DNA from: Clostridium sp.
GTDB taxonomy: Bacteria > Bacillota > Clostridia > Clostridiales > Clostridiaceae
Assembly (NCBI RefSeq): GCF_017888565.1
Contig: NZ_JAGHFX010000025.1
Location: forward strand, 1 to 64,000
Length of the DNA stretch: 64,000 nt
Direction of reading: 5' to 3'
The stretch's first letter is position 1; each line of letters opens with the position of its first letter. A model generated the notes under the pieces. That model had not been told where the DNA came from. It was given only the letters and a program-made list of their open reading frames with translations, and made no database searches. A program made the translations under genes and the position numbers. This document shows positions 1-8,694 of this stretch, one piece after another.

Positions 1-2
1 AT

Positions 3-131
3 GAAAACACAAAACCACCAGCAAATGGAGGAAATGAAACCACAAAACCACCAGCAAGTGGAGAAAATGAAACCACAAAACCACCAGCAAATGGAGGGAA
101 TGAAACAACACCACCAACAAATGGAGAAAAT
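3..131 (+). repeat. 33-bp in-frame tandem repeat
   Basis: Three 33-bp units (3-35, 36-68, 69-101) and one 30-bp unit (102-131) encode variants of E-T-T-K-P-P-A-N-G-G-N. The array runs off the left edge, so the true copy number is unknown. The period is a multiple of three, so copy-number change would keep the frame. Confidence 0.8.
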
Positions 132-188
132 AATAACAGTAATGTAAATAATCCTGAAAAACCTCAAGTAGAAAAACCAAATCAATAG
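3..188 (+). CDS. C-terminal tail of a surface or cell-wall protein (5' partial)
   Basis: The window opens inside a gene. The open frame from position 3 ends at a TAG at 186-188 and encodes a hydrophilic Pro/Thr/Asn/Gly-rich tail, four imperfect repeats of an 11-residue unit (E-T-T-K-P-P-A-N-G-G-N) followed by an Asn-rich end. Such low-complexity tails close many clostridial class A penicillin-binding proteins and other extracellular proteins; PBP1A is a reasonable guess but no catalytic domain is visible. Another frame is also open across the repeat, but it stops near 146 and reads as Gln/His/Met-rich nonsense. A terminator follows directly. Confidence 0.55.
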   Translation, partial: ENTKPPANGGNETTKPPASGENETTKPPANGGNETTPPTNGENNNSNVNNPEKPQVEKPNQ

Positions 189-190
189 AA

Positions 191-230
191 ATTAAAAGGA
201 CTTTACTAGTAGTAAAGTCCCTTTTAATAT
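191..230 (+). terminator. Rho-independent terminator
   Basis: A stem with arms around AAAGGACTTTACT and AGTAAAGTCC, with a one-base bulge and a 3-nt loop, is followed by CTTTTAATATT. It lies just after the stop of the repeat-tailed gene. Confidence 0.75.
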
Positions 231-475
231 TATAGAAATATCAAATTTACTTGTGATACTTGAAAATTATTCAAAATTTGAAGTTTACGACATATATATA
301 GATAATGAGTTCTTCTTTAATTGGATAGTATTGGGAATTTCCTGTTGATATATAAGACTTATAAATGAAAAAATAAACATGAAGGTTACCTAAATTTTTA
401 TTAATAAAATGTAAACAAGAAGTATTAAATTTGATAAATATGGTATAATCATAAAAAAGAATAAGGAGGACTAGA

Positions 476-1123
476 ATGTTAGCATCAGATTATTTATTAA
501 CTAAGATATTAACAGTGCCTGCAATTTTAGTAGCTTTTGTTGCACAAGGATATGCAAAAGCTAAAGTTGCAGATAAATTAGGAGATAAAACACCAAGATT
601 TCAAGGAAGATTAACATTGAATCCAGCAGCTCACATAGATATTATTGGATTTGTTATGATTTTATTAGTAGGGTTTGGTTGGACTAAGCCTGTAGATACT
701 AATCCAAGTGCATATAAAAGAGGGCAGAAGGATGCAATAAAGGTAACTATGGCAGCTCCTCTTGCAAATTTATTAGTAGGATTTATTGGGATGTTTATAT
801 ATGCATTGTGGTCTTTTATAGCATATAGAATGCCATCATCAACTTATAGTATAGTTGGTAATGCACTATATTTAATTTCAATTATTAATATAAATTTATT
901 TGTATTTAATCTAATACCCCTTCCAGGACTTGCTGGATTTGAATTGTTTAGAGAGTTGAAGCCTAGAAGCTTTTATAAAGTTGCAGATAAGCTTTATCAA
1001 TATCAAATGGTTATTCTTTTAGGTATTGTTTTAGTAGGTCAATTTATATTGACTATACCATCAAGTTTAATTATAACTCTATTTAGTAAAATAGCATTTG
1101 GAATTGTAGGAATAATATTTTAA
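476..1123 (+). CDS. M50-like (site-2 protease fold) membrane protein lacking catalytic residues
   Basis: A 215-residue polytopic membrane protein. It follows clostridial site-2 protease family proteins closely: the segment after the first helix reads VADKLGDKTP, then GRLTLNP, and NLIPLP lies near residue 145. Where active M50 enzymes carry HEXXH, this protein has Q24-G-Y-A-K28, so both zinc-binding His and the catalytic Glu are gone. The Asp of the usual NxxPxPxLDG motif is Ala (A153). The fold is therefore recognisable but proteolysis is not expected. The start at 476 has GGAGGA just upstream. The gene stands alone between two terminators. Role unknown. Confidence 0.8.
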   Translation: MLASDYLLTKILTVPAILVAFVAQGYAKAKVADKLGDKTPRFQGRLTLNPAAHIDIIGFVMILLVGFGWTKPVDTNPSAYKRGQKDAIKVTMAAPLANLLVGFIGMFIYALWSFIAYRMPSSTYSIVGNALYLISIININLFVFNLIPLPGLAGFELFRELKPRSFYKVADKLYQYQMVILLGIVLVGQFILTIPSSLIITLFSKIAFGIVGIIF

Positions 1124-1130
1124 TATGACA

Positions 1131-1211
1131 AAGTAGATTCTATAAAAAGAAGTGTAATTAAGAGTTAGATTTACTGAACTTTTAATTACACTTAAATGAA
1201 TCTACTTTTTT
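1131..1211. terminator. Nested bidirectional terminator
   Basis: The outer arms AAGTAGATTC (1131-1140) and GAATCTACTT (1198-1207) enclose a second hairpin, AGTGTAATTAA with TTAATTACACT. A T-run follows. It lies between convergent genes and could serve both. Confidence 0.75.
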
Positions 1212-1284
1212 ATACTTTAATAATTATACAAAATTTTCTATATATGATTAACTTATATAATTGAACTTTCATTATATTAATAAA

Positions 1285-2793
1285 TTAAATAGCTTCAATA
1301 ATAAGTTCTTTCCCATATATTTCTATAAATTTCTCACTTGCTCTTAAAGCTTGACGAATTTCAAAATCTACATCTATATCGGAAGAAACTTTAATTGTTA
1401 CAGTATCATTACTAAATGATACTTGGATATCTTTAACTGCACCAACCAGGCTTCTATCTAAACCTTCAGCTATTTTAACAAGAACTCCAATAAGTTTTAC
1501 AGTGCGCAAATCTAATTGACTAATAACTGAAGAAAATGGGGATAAAGGTGTTTGATAGCTATTAAATCTATGAGAAGCAGCAATAGCAGCACTCATAAGA
1601 AGTTCTTTATGTGTTAAACCATTTATATAAGAGTTTAATATTATATAAAATGAATGTTTATGATGCCCATAATAGTTAATACTAATTCCACAATCATGAA
1701 GCATAGAAGATGTTTTTATAATATTTAAATATTCATCTCCTAAATGATGTAATGGTTTTAAAGAATTAAATAAATTATAAGCTATTTTAAACACATTTAG
1801 TGCATGATTTTTATCACCATTTAAAGTTTCCAATATTCCGTTTATACTATAATCTAGTATATCTTCTGGTAGTGAATACTTATTATTTAGATATTCATAC
1901 ATTAAACCTTCTCTAAGTCCTCTTCCTGAGATTATTATCTTACTACATTGAACCAAATTAGCTATTTTCTTAAAGATAGCTGTTCCGCCAACTATTATAT
2001 CTGCAAGCTCAGGTTCTATTCCATCTAATTTTTGTCTTTGTTTATAGTCTTTACATTTTAATAAGTTAAATATTTCTTGAACATCAATATCAGAAAGTTC
2101 ATAGTTGTGAGGGATATCAAAAGGATATCGCTTTCTAACTCTATCTATTTTGCCTATATTTCTAACAGTAGATGCTATGCCTATTATAGAATCAAATTTA
2201 GTATCCATAAGCCAATCAATGTCATTTAATTGTGAAGATATAAATGTAAAGGCATCAGTTAAATCTTGAGGCGATATTCTATCTTTCAAATTAAATTTAT
2301 ATGTTAGATTTACACTTCCTATAGGCAAGGTAACATTTTTTAGTACCTTATCACCTTGTACCCAAGCTAAATGAGTATCGGTTCCTGCTACTTCAATCAT
2401 TAAAGAATTGCCTATATAAATACTTTTTCTTATTCCAAGAAAGTTATAGTAAATTTCTTCATCGCAGCTTAAAACTCTTATATCAATATCTAATTCTTTT
2501 TTGATTAGTGGAAGAAGAATATCTTTATTCTTAGCTTCTCTTAAAGATTCAGTAGCAACAGCAAAGATTTTATTTGCACCTGAAACTGTGCAAAGTGACT
2601 TATATGCTCTTAGTGTAGAAAGTATAGTTTTAAAGTTTTCATTACATATACCGTAATCAGTAACTAAATCATGACATAATCTGATAGATGTTTTTAATTC
2701 ATCTATTATTTTAAAATATCCATGTTCATTAACTTCAGTTAACATAAGTCTAAGAGAACTTGGACCTATATCTATAATACCAACCCTATTCAT
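1285..2793 (-). CDS. Ppx/GppA phosphatase family protein with C-terminal HD-type domain
   Basis: 502 residues, near the usual length of exopolyphosphatase/guanosine pentaphosphatase family members with a C-terminal helical HD-like domain. The N-terminal actin-like ATPase fold is marked by DIGPSSLRL (residues 8-16), VATESLREA and VGGTAIF; the second half carries MLHDCGISI. Family members hydrolyse polyphosphate or pppGpp. Active-site motifs are altered: DIGSNS is DIGPSS, and the usual DIGGGSTE stretch reads EVAGTDTH, which loses a conserved acidic residue. Activity is therefore doubtful. Convergent with the M50-like gene and divergent from argS; no ppk neighbour is present. Confidence 0.75.
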   Translation of the reverse strand: MNRVGIIDIGPSSLRLMLTEVNEHGYFKIIDELKTSIRLCHDLVTDYGICNENFKTILSTLRAYKSLCTVSGANKIFAVATESLREAKNKDILLPLIKKELDIDIRVLSCDEEIYYNFLGIRKSIYIGNSLMIEVAGTDTHLAWVQGDKVLKNVTLPIGSVNLTYKFNLKDRISPQDLTDAFTFISSQLNDIDWLMDTKFDSIIGIASTVRNIGKIDRVRKRYPFDIPHNYELSDIDVQEIFNLLKCKDYKQRQKLDGIEPELADIIVGGTAIFKKIANLVQCSKIIISGRGLREGLMYEYLNNKYSLPEDILDYSINGILETLNGDKNHALNVFKIAYNLFNSLKPLHHLGDEYLNIIKTSSMLHDCGISINYYGHHKHSFYIILNSYINGLTHKELLMSAAIAASHRFNSYQTPLSPFSSVISQLDLRTVKLIGVLVKIAEGLDRSLVGAVKDIQVSFSNDTVTIKVSSDIDVDFEIRQALRASEKFIEIYGKELIIEAI

Positions 2794-2907
2794 ATTGACT
2801 CCTTAAGTAAATATTATGAAAATTATTTTTATTATAGATATTATATCACTTTAATTAATAAAGTATAGATAATAGTTGAATTTATTTATATATGAGTACC
2901 TTTGGTG

Positions 2908-2937
2908 TTGACAATAAAAGTTTTGTTTATGTATAAT
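2908..2937 (+). promoter_or_regulatory. Sigma-A-type promoter of the argS T-box transcript
   Basis: TTGACA at 2908-2913 and TATAAT at 2932-2937 are both perfect consensus hexamers with an 18-bp spacer. Transcription would begin near 2944, directly before the T-box leader. Confidence 0.8.
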
Positions 2938-2943
2938 GTTTAT

Positions 2944-3192
2944 ATTAAATTAGAATAAGTATTAATATCTATGAAGAGAAGAGTACTATATTTGATTCTT
3001 TTAGCGAGTAAGGGATTGGTGTAAGCCTTATAAGATAGAATATTAGGAAGAGAGCCTTGGAGATAGCTACTGAAATTTTATTAGTAGGATAGTTCGTATT
3101 GCTGCGTTAAAGCATTGAGTGGCATTTTATGCAATCAGAGTGGTACCGCGGAAGTTTTTCCGTCTCTTAGTTAGTTAAGAGACGGATTTTTT
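2944..3192 (+). promoter_or_regulatory. T-box leader of argS
   Basis: The argS leader carries standard T-box marks: a stem I region with AGCGAG and GGTGTAAGCC in the apical part, the conserved GAGTGGTACCGCGG box at 3138-3151, and a terminator that competes with the antiterminator. Uncharged tRNA is read by the specifier in stem I and by the T-box, allowing readthrough. The best specifier candidate is AGG at 3045-3047, an arginine codon followed by a purine, which suits the downstream gene. The specifier comes from position only; no folding was computed. Confidence 0.9.
3160..3192 (+). terminator. T-box regulatory terminator
   Basis: Arms CCGTCTCTTA (3160-3169) and TAAGAGACGG are followed by a T-run. 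It is the off state of the argS T-box and competes with the antiterminator containing the T-box sequence. Confidence 0.85.
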
Positions 3193-3231
3193 ATTTTTAA
3201 AATTATTAGTGAAAATTAAGGAGGATACATA

Positions 3232-4923
3232 ATGGATTACAAGAAAAAAGTTGCAGAAGCAATAAGTAAACATGTTGATATGGATATTGAAAGTATAGAA
3301 AAGTTAATAGAAATTCCACCAAAGAGTGATATGGGAGATTATGCATTTCCATGCTTTCAATTAGCAAAAGCTTTTAGAAAAGCTCCTAATATGATATCAG
3401 AGGAGTTGGCTGGTAAAATAGATAATGAAGGATTTGAAAAGATAATTAATGTTGGTCCATATGTTAATTTCTTTGCAGACAAAAGTATATTTACTAAAAA
3501 TACAATAGAAAAAGTACTAACAGAAGGCGATGAATATGGTTCATCTAATATAGGAGAAGGGAAAACTATTTGTGTTGAATATTCATCACCTAATATAGCA
3601 AAGCCATTCCATGTTGGACATTTATTTACAACTGCTATAGGAAATTCTTTATATAAGATATTTAAAAAAGAAGGATATAACGTTGAAGGTATAAATCATT
3701 TAGGTGATTGGGGAACTCAATTTGGAAAGCTTATATCTGCGTATAAAAGATGGGGAAATGAAGAAGCATTGGAAGAGAATGCTATAGATGAATTATTAAG
3801 AATCTATGTTAAATTCCATGATGAAGCTGAAAAAGAACCTTCACTTGAAGATGAAGGAAGAGCTTACTTTAAGGCATTAGAAGATGGAGATAAAGAAGTT
3901 GAAGCTTTATGGAAGAGATTTAGAGACTTAAGCTTAAAAGAATTTGAAAGAATATATGAAATTTTTGATGTTAAATTTGATTCATATGCAGGGGAAGCAT
4001 TTTATAATGATAAAATGGATGTTGTAGTAAATGAATTAAAGGAAAAGGATCTATTAGTAGAAAGTAATGGAGCACAAGTAGTTATGCTTGATGAATATAA
4101 TATGCCTCCATGTATAGTATTAAAAGGTGATGGAGCATCAATATATGCAACCAGGGATTTAGCTGCTGCAATGTATAGAAAGAAAAAATATGATTTCTAT
4201 AAGAGTATATATGTAGTTGGAACACCGCAAGCACTACACTTTAAACAAGTATTTAAGGTATTAGAACTTGCAGGTCATGAATGGGCAAAAGATTGTGTTC
4301 ATGTAGGCTTTGGGCTTGTAAAATTTGCAGATAGAAAACTTTCAACTAGAAAAGGTGAAGTTATTTTATTAGATGACTTAATAAAAGAGTCTATAGATAA
4401 AACGTTAGAAGTAATAAATGAAAAAAATCCAAATTTAGAGAACAAAGAAGAAGTAGCTAAAAAGATAGGTGTTGGAGCAGTAGTATTTACTTATCTAAAA
4501 AATTCTAGAGAAAAGGATATAGTATTTGACTGGAAAGAAATGCTTTCATTTGATGGAGAAACAGGTCCTTATGTTCAATATTCATATGCAAGAGCAAACA
4601 GTATATTAACAAGAGCAGGAGAGCTTAAGGGAAATGCTGATTATTCTAAGCTTTCTTCAAAGGAAGAGTTTGAATTAGTAAAGACATTAGAAGGATTTGC
4701 AAAGCAAATACATTTAGCAACAGAAAAATTAGAGCCATCAATTGTTACAAGATATGCAATAGAAGTTGCAAAATCATTTAATAAATTTTATAATGCACAT
4801 TCAGTATTAAATTTAGAAGATGAAGAATTAAAAGAGGCTAGATTAAGCTTAGTAAAAGCTACATGTCAAGTTATAAAAAACTCTTTAGCTTTATTAGGAA
4901 TTGACGTTGTAGATAAGATGTAA
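3232..4923 (+). CDS. argS: Arginyl-tRNA synthetase
   Basis: 563 residues, the normal length for bacterial ArgRS. It charges tRNA-Arg with arginine in the cytosol. The N-terminal Arg-tRNA-synthetase additional domain (about 1-85) is followed by the class I Rossmann core with HVGH (residues 127-130), the HIGH signature, and KLSTRKG in place of KMSKS, as is usual in this enzyme. The C-terminal DALR anticodon-binding domain contains YVQYSYARA. The start is preceded by AAGGAGG at good spacing, downstream of the T-box. Nothing is unusual apart from the upstream riboswitch. Confidence 0.97.
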   Translation: MDYKKKVAEAISKHVDMDIESIEKLIEIPPKSDMGDYAFPCFQLAKAFRKAPNMISEELAGKIDNEGFEKIINVGPYVNFFADKSIFTKNTIEKVLTEGDEYGSSNIGEGKTICVEYSSPNIAKPFHVGHLFTTAIGNSLYKIFKKEGYNVEGINHLGDWGTQFGKLISAYKRWGNEEALEENAIDELLRIYVKFHDEAEKEPSLEDEGRAYFKALEDGDKEVEALWKRFRDLSLKEFERIYEIFDVKFDSYAGEAFYNDKMDVVVNELKEKDLLVESNGAQVVMLDEYNMPPCIVLKGDGASIYATRDLAAAMYRKKKYDFYKSIYVVGTPQALHFKQVFKVLELAGHEWAKDCVHVGFGLVKFADRKLSTRKGEVILLDDLIKESIDKTLEVINEKNPNLENKEEVAKKIGVGAVVFTYLKNSREKDIVFDWKEMLSFDGETGPYVQYSYARANSILTRAGELKGNADYSKLSSKEEFELVKTLEGFAKQIHLATEKLEPSIVTRYAIEVAKSFNKFYNAHSVLNLEDEELKEARLSLVKATCQVIKNSLALLGIDVVDKM

Positions 4924-4936
4924 TATATAATCATTT

Positions 4937-4966
4937 AAGGATGCTAAGTTTGCATCCTTATTTGTA
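4937..4966 (+). terminator. Terminator after argS
   Basis: Arms AAGGATGC and GCATCCTT enclose a 7-nt loop and are followed by ATTTGTATTTAATTTTT. It starts 13 bases after the argS stop. Confidence 0.8.
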
Positions 4967-5191
4967 TTTAATTTTTATAAAAAGTTAACAATAATATGAA
5001 AGACCAAAGAATACTATTATGATATAATCAATAAAAATTAGAGAGGAGAGTGGATATTTATTTTTGGCAATATAAAAAATAAAGATTTATTAATTACAAT
5101 TGTTATTGCAATATTATTAGGAATAGTAGGATTTAAGCTAATAGAAAATTTCTCGTATTTTTGTAGTATATTCAAAAAGTTTTGGTCATTA

Positions 5192-6175
5192 ATGTTACCA
5201 GTGGTATATGGTTTGATATTTGGGTATATTTTAAATCCATTAGTTAAACTTATAAAGAGAAAGTTTAACTTAAAAGAAGGTACAGCAATATTAAGTACCT
5301 ATTTATTAGTACTAGCATTATTAGTATTAACATCAATATATTTTATACCTAATATGATAGATAGTGCTGCAGATATAACTACAAAAATGCCCATATATAT
5401 TCAAGAGACTCAAGGTTGGTTAGATATAATTTTAAATAATGAATCTGTAAAAGAAATTATAAATACTACAGGAACAATGGATAATGTCAATCATATTATA
5501 ACTCAATTTGGAACAATGGCAGTAACTTTATTGGAGGGTTCAATATCATATATATTTACTATTTCTAGTCAAATAGTTAAATTGTTCTTAGGGTTACTAA
5601 TATCTATATATGTGTTAGTAGATAAGGATAGATTAATAAAAGAGAGTAAAAAAGTAACATTCTTAATATTTAAAGAAAGAAAAGGAAAGAAATTAATAGA
5701 GGGTGTTAGAATATATCATAGTATGATAGGTGCTTATATAGGAATAAAAGCAATAGACTCTGCAATTATTGCAGCTATGGCATTAGTTTTGTTAACTATA
5801 GTTAAGTCGGAATATGCTTTCTTATTAGCTGCTATAGTTGGGATAACTAATATGATTCCATATTTTGGACCATTTATAGGAGAAATAGTAGGATTTTTAT
5901 TTAATGTTTTTGTATCTCCTAGTAAGGGGTTAATTGTATTTGTAGTATTATTGGCACTTCAATTATTTGATGGTTGGTATTTAGATCCAAAGCTAATAGG
6001 AGATAAAGTGGGGGTAAGACCTTTGTTTATAATAATAGCAGTACTAATAGGTGGAGGATTTTATGGGGCTTTAGGGATGCTTTTAGCATCACCAACAGCT
6101 GCAACTATAAAGGTATATTATGAAAGAATAATGAAAAAGAATGAAAGTTTAGTAAAGATTGCAGAAAAAAGTTAG
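5192..6175 (+). CDS. AI-2E family transporter (PerM/YtvI-like permease)
   Basis: A 327-residue polytopic protein of the AI-2E/PerM family: about seven helices, a long soluble segment after the first pair (residues 55-110) and the conserved late motif GPFIGEIVG. Family members have been linked to autoinducer-2 export, sporulation and Na+/H+ exchange; the substrate here is unknown. Position 5192 is the first standard start in this frame. Coding-like sequence (F-G-N-I-K-N-K-D then a hydrophobic helix) continues upstream to about 5054. A GTG at 5050 with a good ribosome site would join this frame if one T of a five-T run (5061-5065) were absent. The true N-terminus therefore probably lies near 5050. 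Confidence 0.8.
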   Translation: MLPVVYGLIFGYILNPLVKLIKRKFNLKEGTAILSTYLLVLALLVLTSIYFIPNMIDSAADITTKMPIYIQETQGWLDIILNNESVKEIINTTGTMDNVNHIITQFGTMAVTLLEGSISYIFTISSQIVKLFLGLLISIYVLVDKDRLIKESKKVTFLIFKERKGKKLIEGVRIYHSMIGAYIGIKAIDSAIIAAMALVLLTIVKSEYAFLLAAIVGITNMIPYFGPFIGEIVGFLFNVFVSPSKGLIVFVVLLALQLFDGWYLDPKLIGDKVGVRPLFIIIAVLIGGGFYGALGMLLASPTAATIKVYYERIMKKNESLVKIAEKS

Positions 6176-6184
6176 TAGAAAGTT

Positions 6185-6232
6185 AAAATGACTTAATAAA
6201 ATCTAATTACATTTTATTAAGTCATTTTACTT
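6185..6232. terminator. Bidirectional terminator
   Basis: A long, nearly perfect stem with arms AAAATGACTTAATAAAAT and ATTTTATTAAGTCATTTT lies between the convergent permease gene and the feo operon and is T-rich on the plus-strand side. Confidence 0.8.
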
Positions 6233-6397
6233 TTAGTTTTTTTTCTTAAGTTTAATTCCATTATCTTTTTCTTCATAGGCTGGGCAATGATTTGAACAAC
6301 TACCACAATTACACTCGCCCTTAGAAGATTTTCTTATATTCTTATATATTGTATAACCTGCAAAAGCCACAATAATTAAAGTTATTAATATTTCCAT
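6233..6397 (-). CDS. FeoB-associated Cys-rich membrane protein
   Basis: A 54-residue gene starting at the ATG at 6397-6395 and ending at TAA 6235-6233. The minus strand shows AAGGTG just upstream of the start. The protein has one N-terminal helix (roughly residues 2-18) and then a short Cys cluster, C-N-C-G-S-C-S-N-H-C, before a charged tail. This matches the small FeoB-associated Cys-rich proteins found next to feoB in Firmicutes, whose role in ferrous iron uptake is not well defined. It follows feoB by 14 bases on the same strand, so it should be co-transcribed. Confidence 0.85.
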   Translation of the reverse strand: MEILITLIIVAFAGYTIYKNIRKSSKGECNCGSCSNHCPAYEEKDNGIKLKKKN

Positions 6398-6411
6398 GGA
6401 AACACCTTCTT

Positions 6412-8172
6412 TTATATAAATAATTTAGTTATGTTAAAAATTATAAATGAAACTACCCAAGCTAAAATAAGCTGATATGCACTTGCAAATAATGTGAATT
6501 TAGTACCATATTCCTTTTTCATTGCTCCAAGAACTGATATGCAAGGAGTATATAAAAGTACAAAAACTAAGAATGATATCGCTGATGCTGTAGTAAAATA
6601 AACTGGTAACATTACTGATAAGTCACCTGCAAATATGATTCCCATTGATGCAACAACAGTTTCTTTAGCTAATAATCCAGTTAATAAAGAAACTGAACTT
6701 TGCCAGTTACCAAATCCTAAAGGACTAAATACTGGAGATATAAAGTTTCCAATTGATGCTAATATACTTTCATTAACATCTACAGTACCTGAGAAGTTAA
6801 AGTTTGATAAGAACCAAATAACAACACTCATAGCAAATATTATAGTTCCTGCTTTTACTAAGAAGCTTTTAGCTTTTTCATAAACTTGTTTACCAACATT
6901 TTTTATAGAAGGAGCCTTATACTCAGGAAGTTCTATAATAAATGGTTCCTCATCCTTTTTAAATAAAGTATTCTTAAATATTATTCCTAAAATGAATGCT
7001 AATATTACACCTAATAAATATAAAAGTGCAACTACTAATCCTGTATAGTTTGGGAAAAATACTGCTGCAAATACAGCGTAAACAGGTAATCTAGCATTAC
7101 AACTCATTAATGGAACTAATAAAGCTGTAAGTTTTCTATCTTTTTCACTTTCTAATGTTCTAGCGGACATTATTGCAGGAACTGTGCAACCAAATCCTAC
7201 GATCATAGGTATAAATGCTTTACCTGAAAGCCCCATCTTTCTCATTAGTTTGTCCATTATAAATGCAACTCTAGCCATGTATCCGCTATCTTCAAGTATT
7301 GATATACATGCAAATAATGCAAGGATTATAGGTAATAAAACAATAATTCCACCAACACCGGCTACAATTCCATCAACTATTAGAGATTGGAACCATGGAG
7401 CACTATTAGCAAGCAAGTCAGATAAATAAGGTAAAAGTGAATCATTTAAAAATCCATCTAACATATCAGATAATGGTTGTCCAATCCATGCAAATGTAAT
7501 TTGGAACATTAATGCCATTATTATTATAAATATTGGATACGCAAGCCATGGATTTAATAGAAAGTTATCTAATTTATCTTTTAATGTAGTTTTAGATTTA
7601 TCTATAGTTTTATTACATTTATTAAGAATATCTTCTATAAATTCATAAGTTTCCTTCTCATTATTAAATTCATAATTGCTATTATCTATTTTAGATAAGT
7701 AATTACCACTTTCTAGAACTGATTTTATATTGTCAACACCTTGTCCTTTAGAAGCGACAATTGGAATTACTGTAACATTCATAAGACTTGATAATTTATT
7801 ATAATCTAAGTTTATTCCCTTTTTTTCAGCAACATCAATCATGTTTACAGCCAAAATAATAGGTTTTTTAAATTGTTTTAGCTGAGTTGTCAAATAAAGA
7901 TTTCTATCAATATTTGAGGCATCTATTATATTCAATATAACATCAACGTCATCATTTTCTAAAAATGCTTTAGATATTTTTTCTTCATTAGAATAAGTAT
8001 CCATTGCATATATACCAGGCAAATCAACTATTCTAGTATTTTCAAAAAATCCTTCCTTCTTGTCTACCGTAACCCCTGCCCAGTTACCAATTCTTTGATT
8101 TGAACCGGTTAAGTAATTAAAAAGAGTAGTCTTTCCTACATTTGGATTTCCAAGCAATGCTACTGTTTTCAT
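6412..8172 (-). CDS. feoB: Ferrous iron transporter FeoB
   Basis: 586 residues: an N-terminal GTPase domain (GNPNVGKTT at 8-16, switch GNWAGVT, D-L-P-G at 50-53, NMID near 110), then a polytopic channel domain with two Gate repeats. It imports Fe2+ across the cytoplasmic membrane. It is shorter than the roughly 700-residue enterobacterial FeoB, as in many clostridia, through a reduced spacer and C-terminus. It follows feoA by 12 bases and is preceded by GGGGG. Iron repression is expected from the Fur box upstream of feoA. Confidence 0.96.
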   Translation of the reverse strand: MKTVALLGNPNVGKTTLFNYLTGSNQRIGNWAGVTVDKKEGFFENTRIVDLPGIYAMDTYSNEEKISKAFLENDDVDVILNIIDASNIDRNLYLTTQLKQFKKPIILAVNMIDVAEKKGINLDYNKLSSLMNVTVIPIVASKGQGVDNIKSVLESGNYLSKIDNSNYEFNNEKETYEFIEDILNKCNKTIDKSKTTLKDKLDNFLLNPWLAYPIFIIIMALMFQITFAWIGQPLSDMLDGFLNDSLLPYLSDLLANSAPWFQSLIVDGIVAGVGGIIVLLPIILALFACISILEDSGYMARVAFIMDKLMRKMGLSGKAFIPMIVGFGCTVPAIMSARTLESEKDRKLTALLVPLMSCNARLPVYAVFAAVFFPNYTGLVVALLYLLGVILAFILGIIFKNTLFKKDEEPFIIELPEYKAPSIKNVGKQVYEKAKSFLVKAGTIIFAMSVVIWFLSNFNFSGTVDVNESILASIGNFISPVFSPLGFGNWQSSVSLLTGLLAKETVVASMGIIFAGDLSVMLPVYFTTASAISFLVFVLLYTPCISVLGAMKKEYGTKFTLFASAYQLILAWVVSFIIFNITKLFI

Positions 8173-8184
8173 TTGTTATTCCCC

Positions 8185-8406
8185 CTATACAGCTAAAAAT
8201 ATATTTTTAGCATCCTTTTTTCTAATTGCTAAATCAAATCCCCTAAGATTAACTATTATTGGATCACCTAAAGGAGCAACCCTTTTAAGCTCAATTTCAG
8301 TTCCTTCAATACAACCAAGAGCTAATAATCTTTTGGTAAGTTTATCATCACCATTGATATATTTTATTATAGCTTTTTCCCCTAAATTTAAATCACATAG
8401 ACTCAT
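8185..8406 (-). CDS. feoA: Ferrous iron transport protein FeoA
   Basis: A small SH3-like cytosolic protein that assists FeoB. The text M-S-L-C-D-L-N-L-G-E, followed by RLLALGCIEGTEI, is typical. An in-frame GTG nine bases upstream (8415) lies within the likely ribosome site GAGGTGG, so the ATG at 8406 with 5-nt spacing is the better start, giving 73 residues. It is the first gene of feoA-feoB-small Cys protein. Confidence 0.93.
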   Translation of the reverse strand: MSLCDLNLGEKAIIKYINGDDKLTKRLLALGCIEGTEIELKRVAPLGDPIIVNLRGFDLAIRKKDAKNIFLAV

Positions 8407-8422
8407 ACTATCCACCTCGTAT

Positions 8423-8437
8423 TGAAAATCATTATCA
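8423..8437. promoter_or_regulatory. Fur box upstream of feoA
   Basis: On the minus strand the site reads TGATAATGATTTTCA, which matches 14 of 15 positions of the 7-1-7 Fur consensus TGATAATNATTATCA. It sits just downstream of the predicted -10 and upstream of the feoA ribosome site, so bound Fe-Fur would block initiation. Confidence 0.85.
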
Positions 8438-8444
8438 TATTAAT

Positions 8445-8473
8445 ATGATATCAAAATGTGAAAAAATAGTCAA
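8445..8473 (-). promoter_or_regulatory. feo operon promoter
   Basis: On the minus strand TTGACT (8473-8468) and TATCAT (8450-8445) are separated by 17 bp. The predicted start falls at the edge of the Fur box. Confidence 0.65.
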
Positions 8474-8694
8474 TATTTTTAAGTGTATAATTGATATATA
8501 TTATCATTTGTAAGATTATCTATATTAGAATTAGTTATATTTTTATTGAACATATAATAAACTACATAATATTATATTAAGGTAGGAAGATTTAATTATA
8601 TTTATTTTTATATTGTTATAAAAGGTGATATAATATTATAAGATAAACTAAGGACTTAAAAGGTGATAAATGATAAGGAAGAAAGAGTGGTAAT

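Noticed and set aside
1-146. Alternative frame from position 1 rich in Gln/His/Met
   Set aside because: It is the repeat read in another frame; it stops at 144-146, while the frame from position 3 gives a typical extracellular tail and ends next to a terminator.
6635-6883. Plus-strand frame inside feoB
   Set aside because: It is antisense to conserved FeoB sequence, has no ribosome site and shows no family motif.
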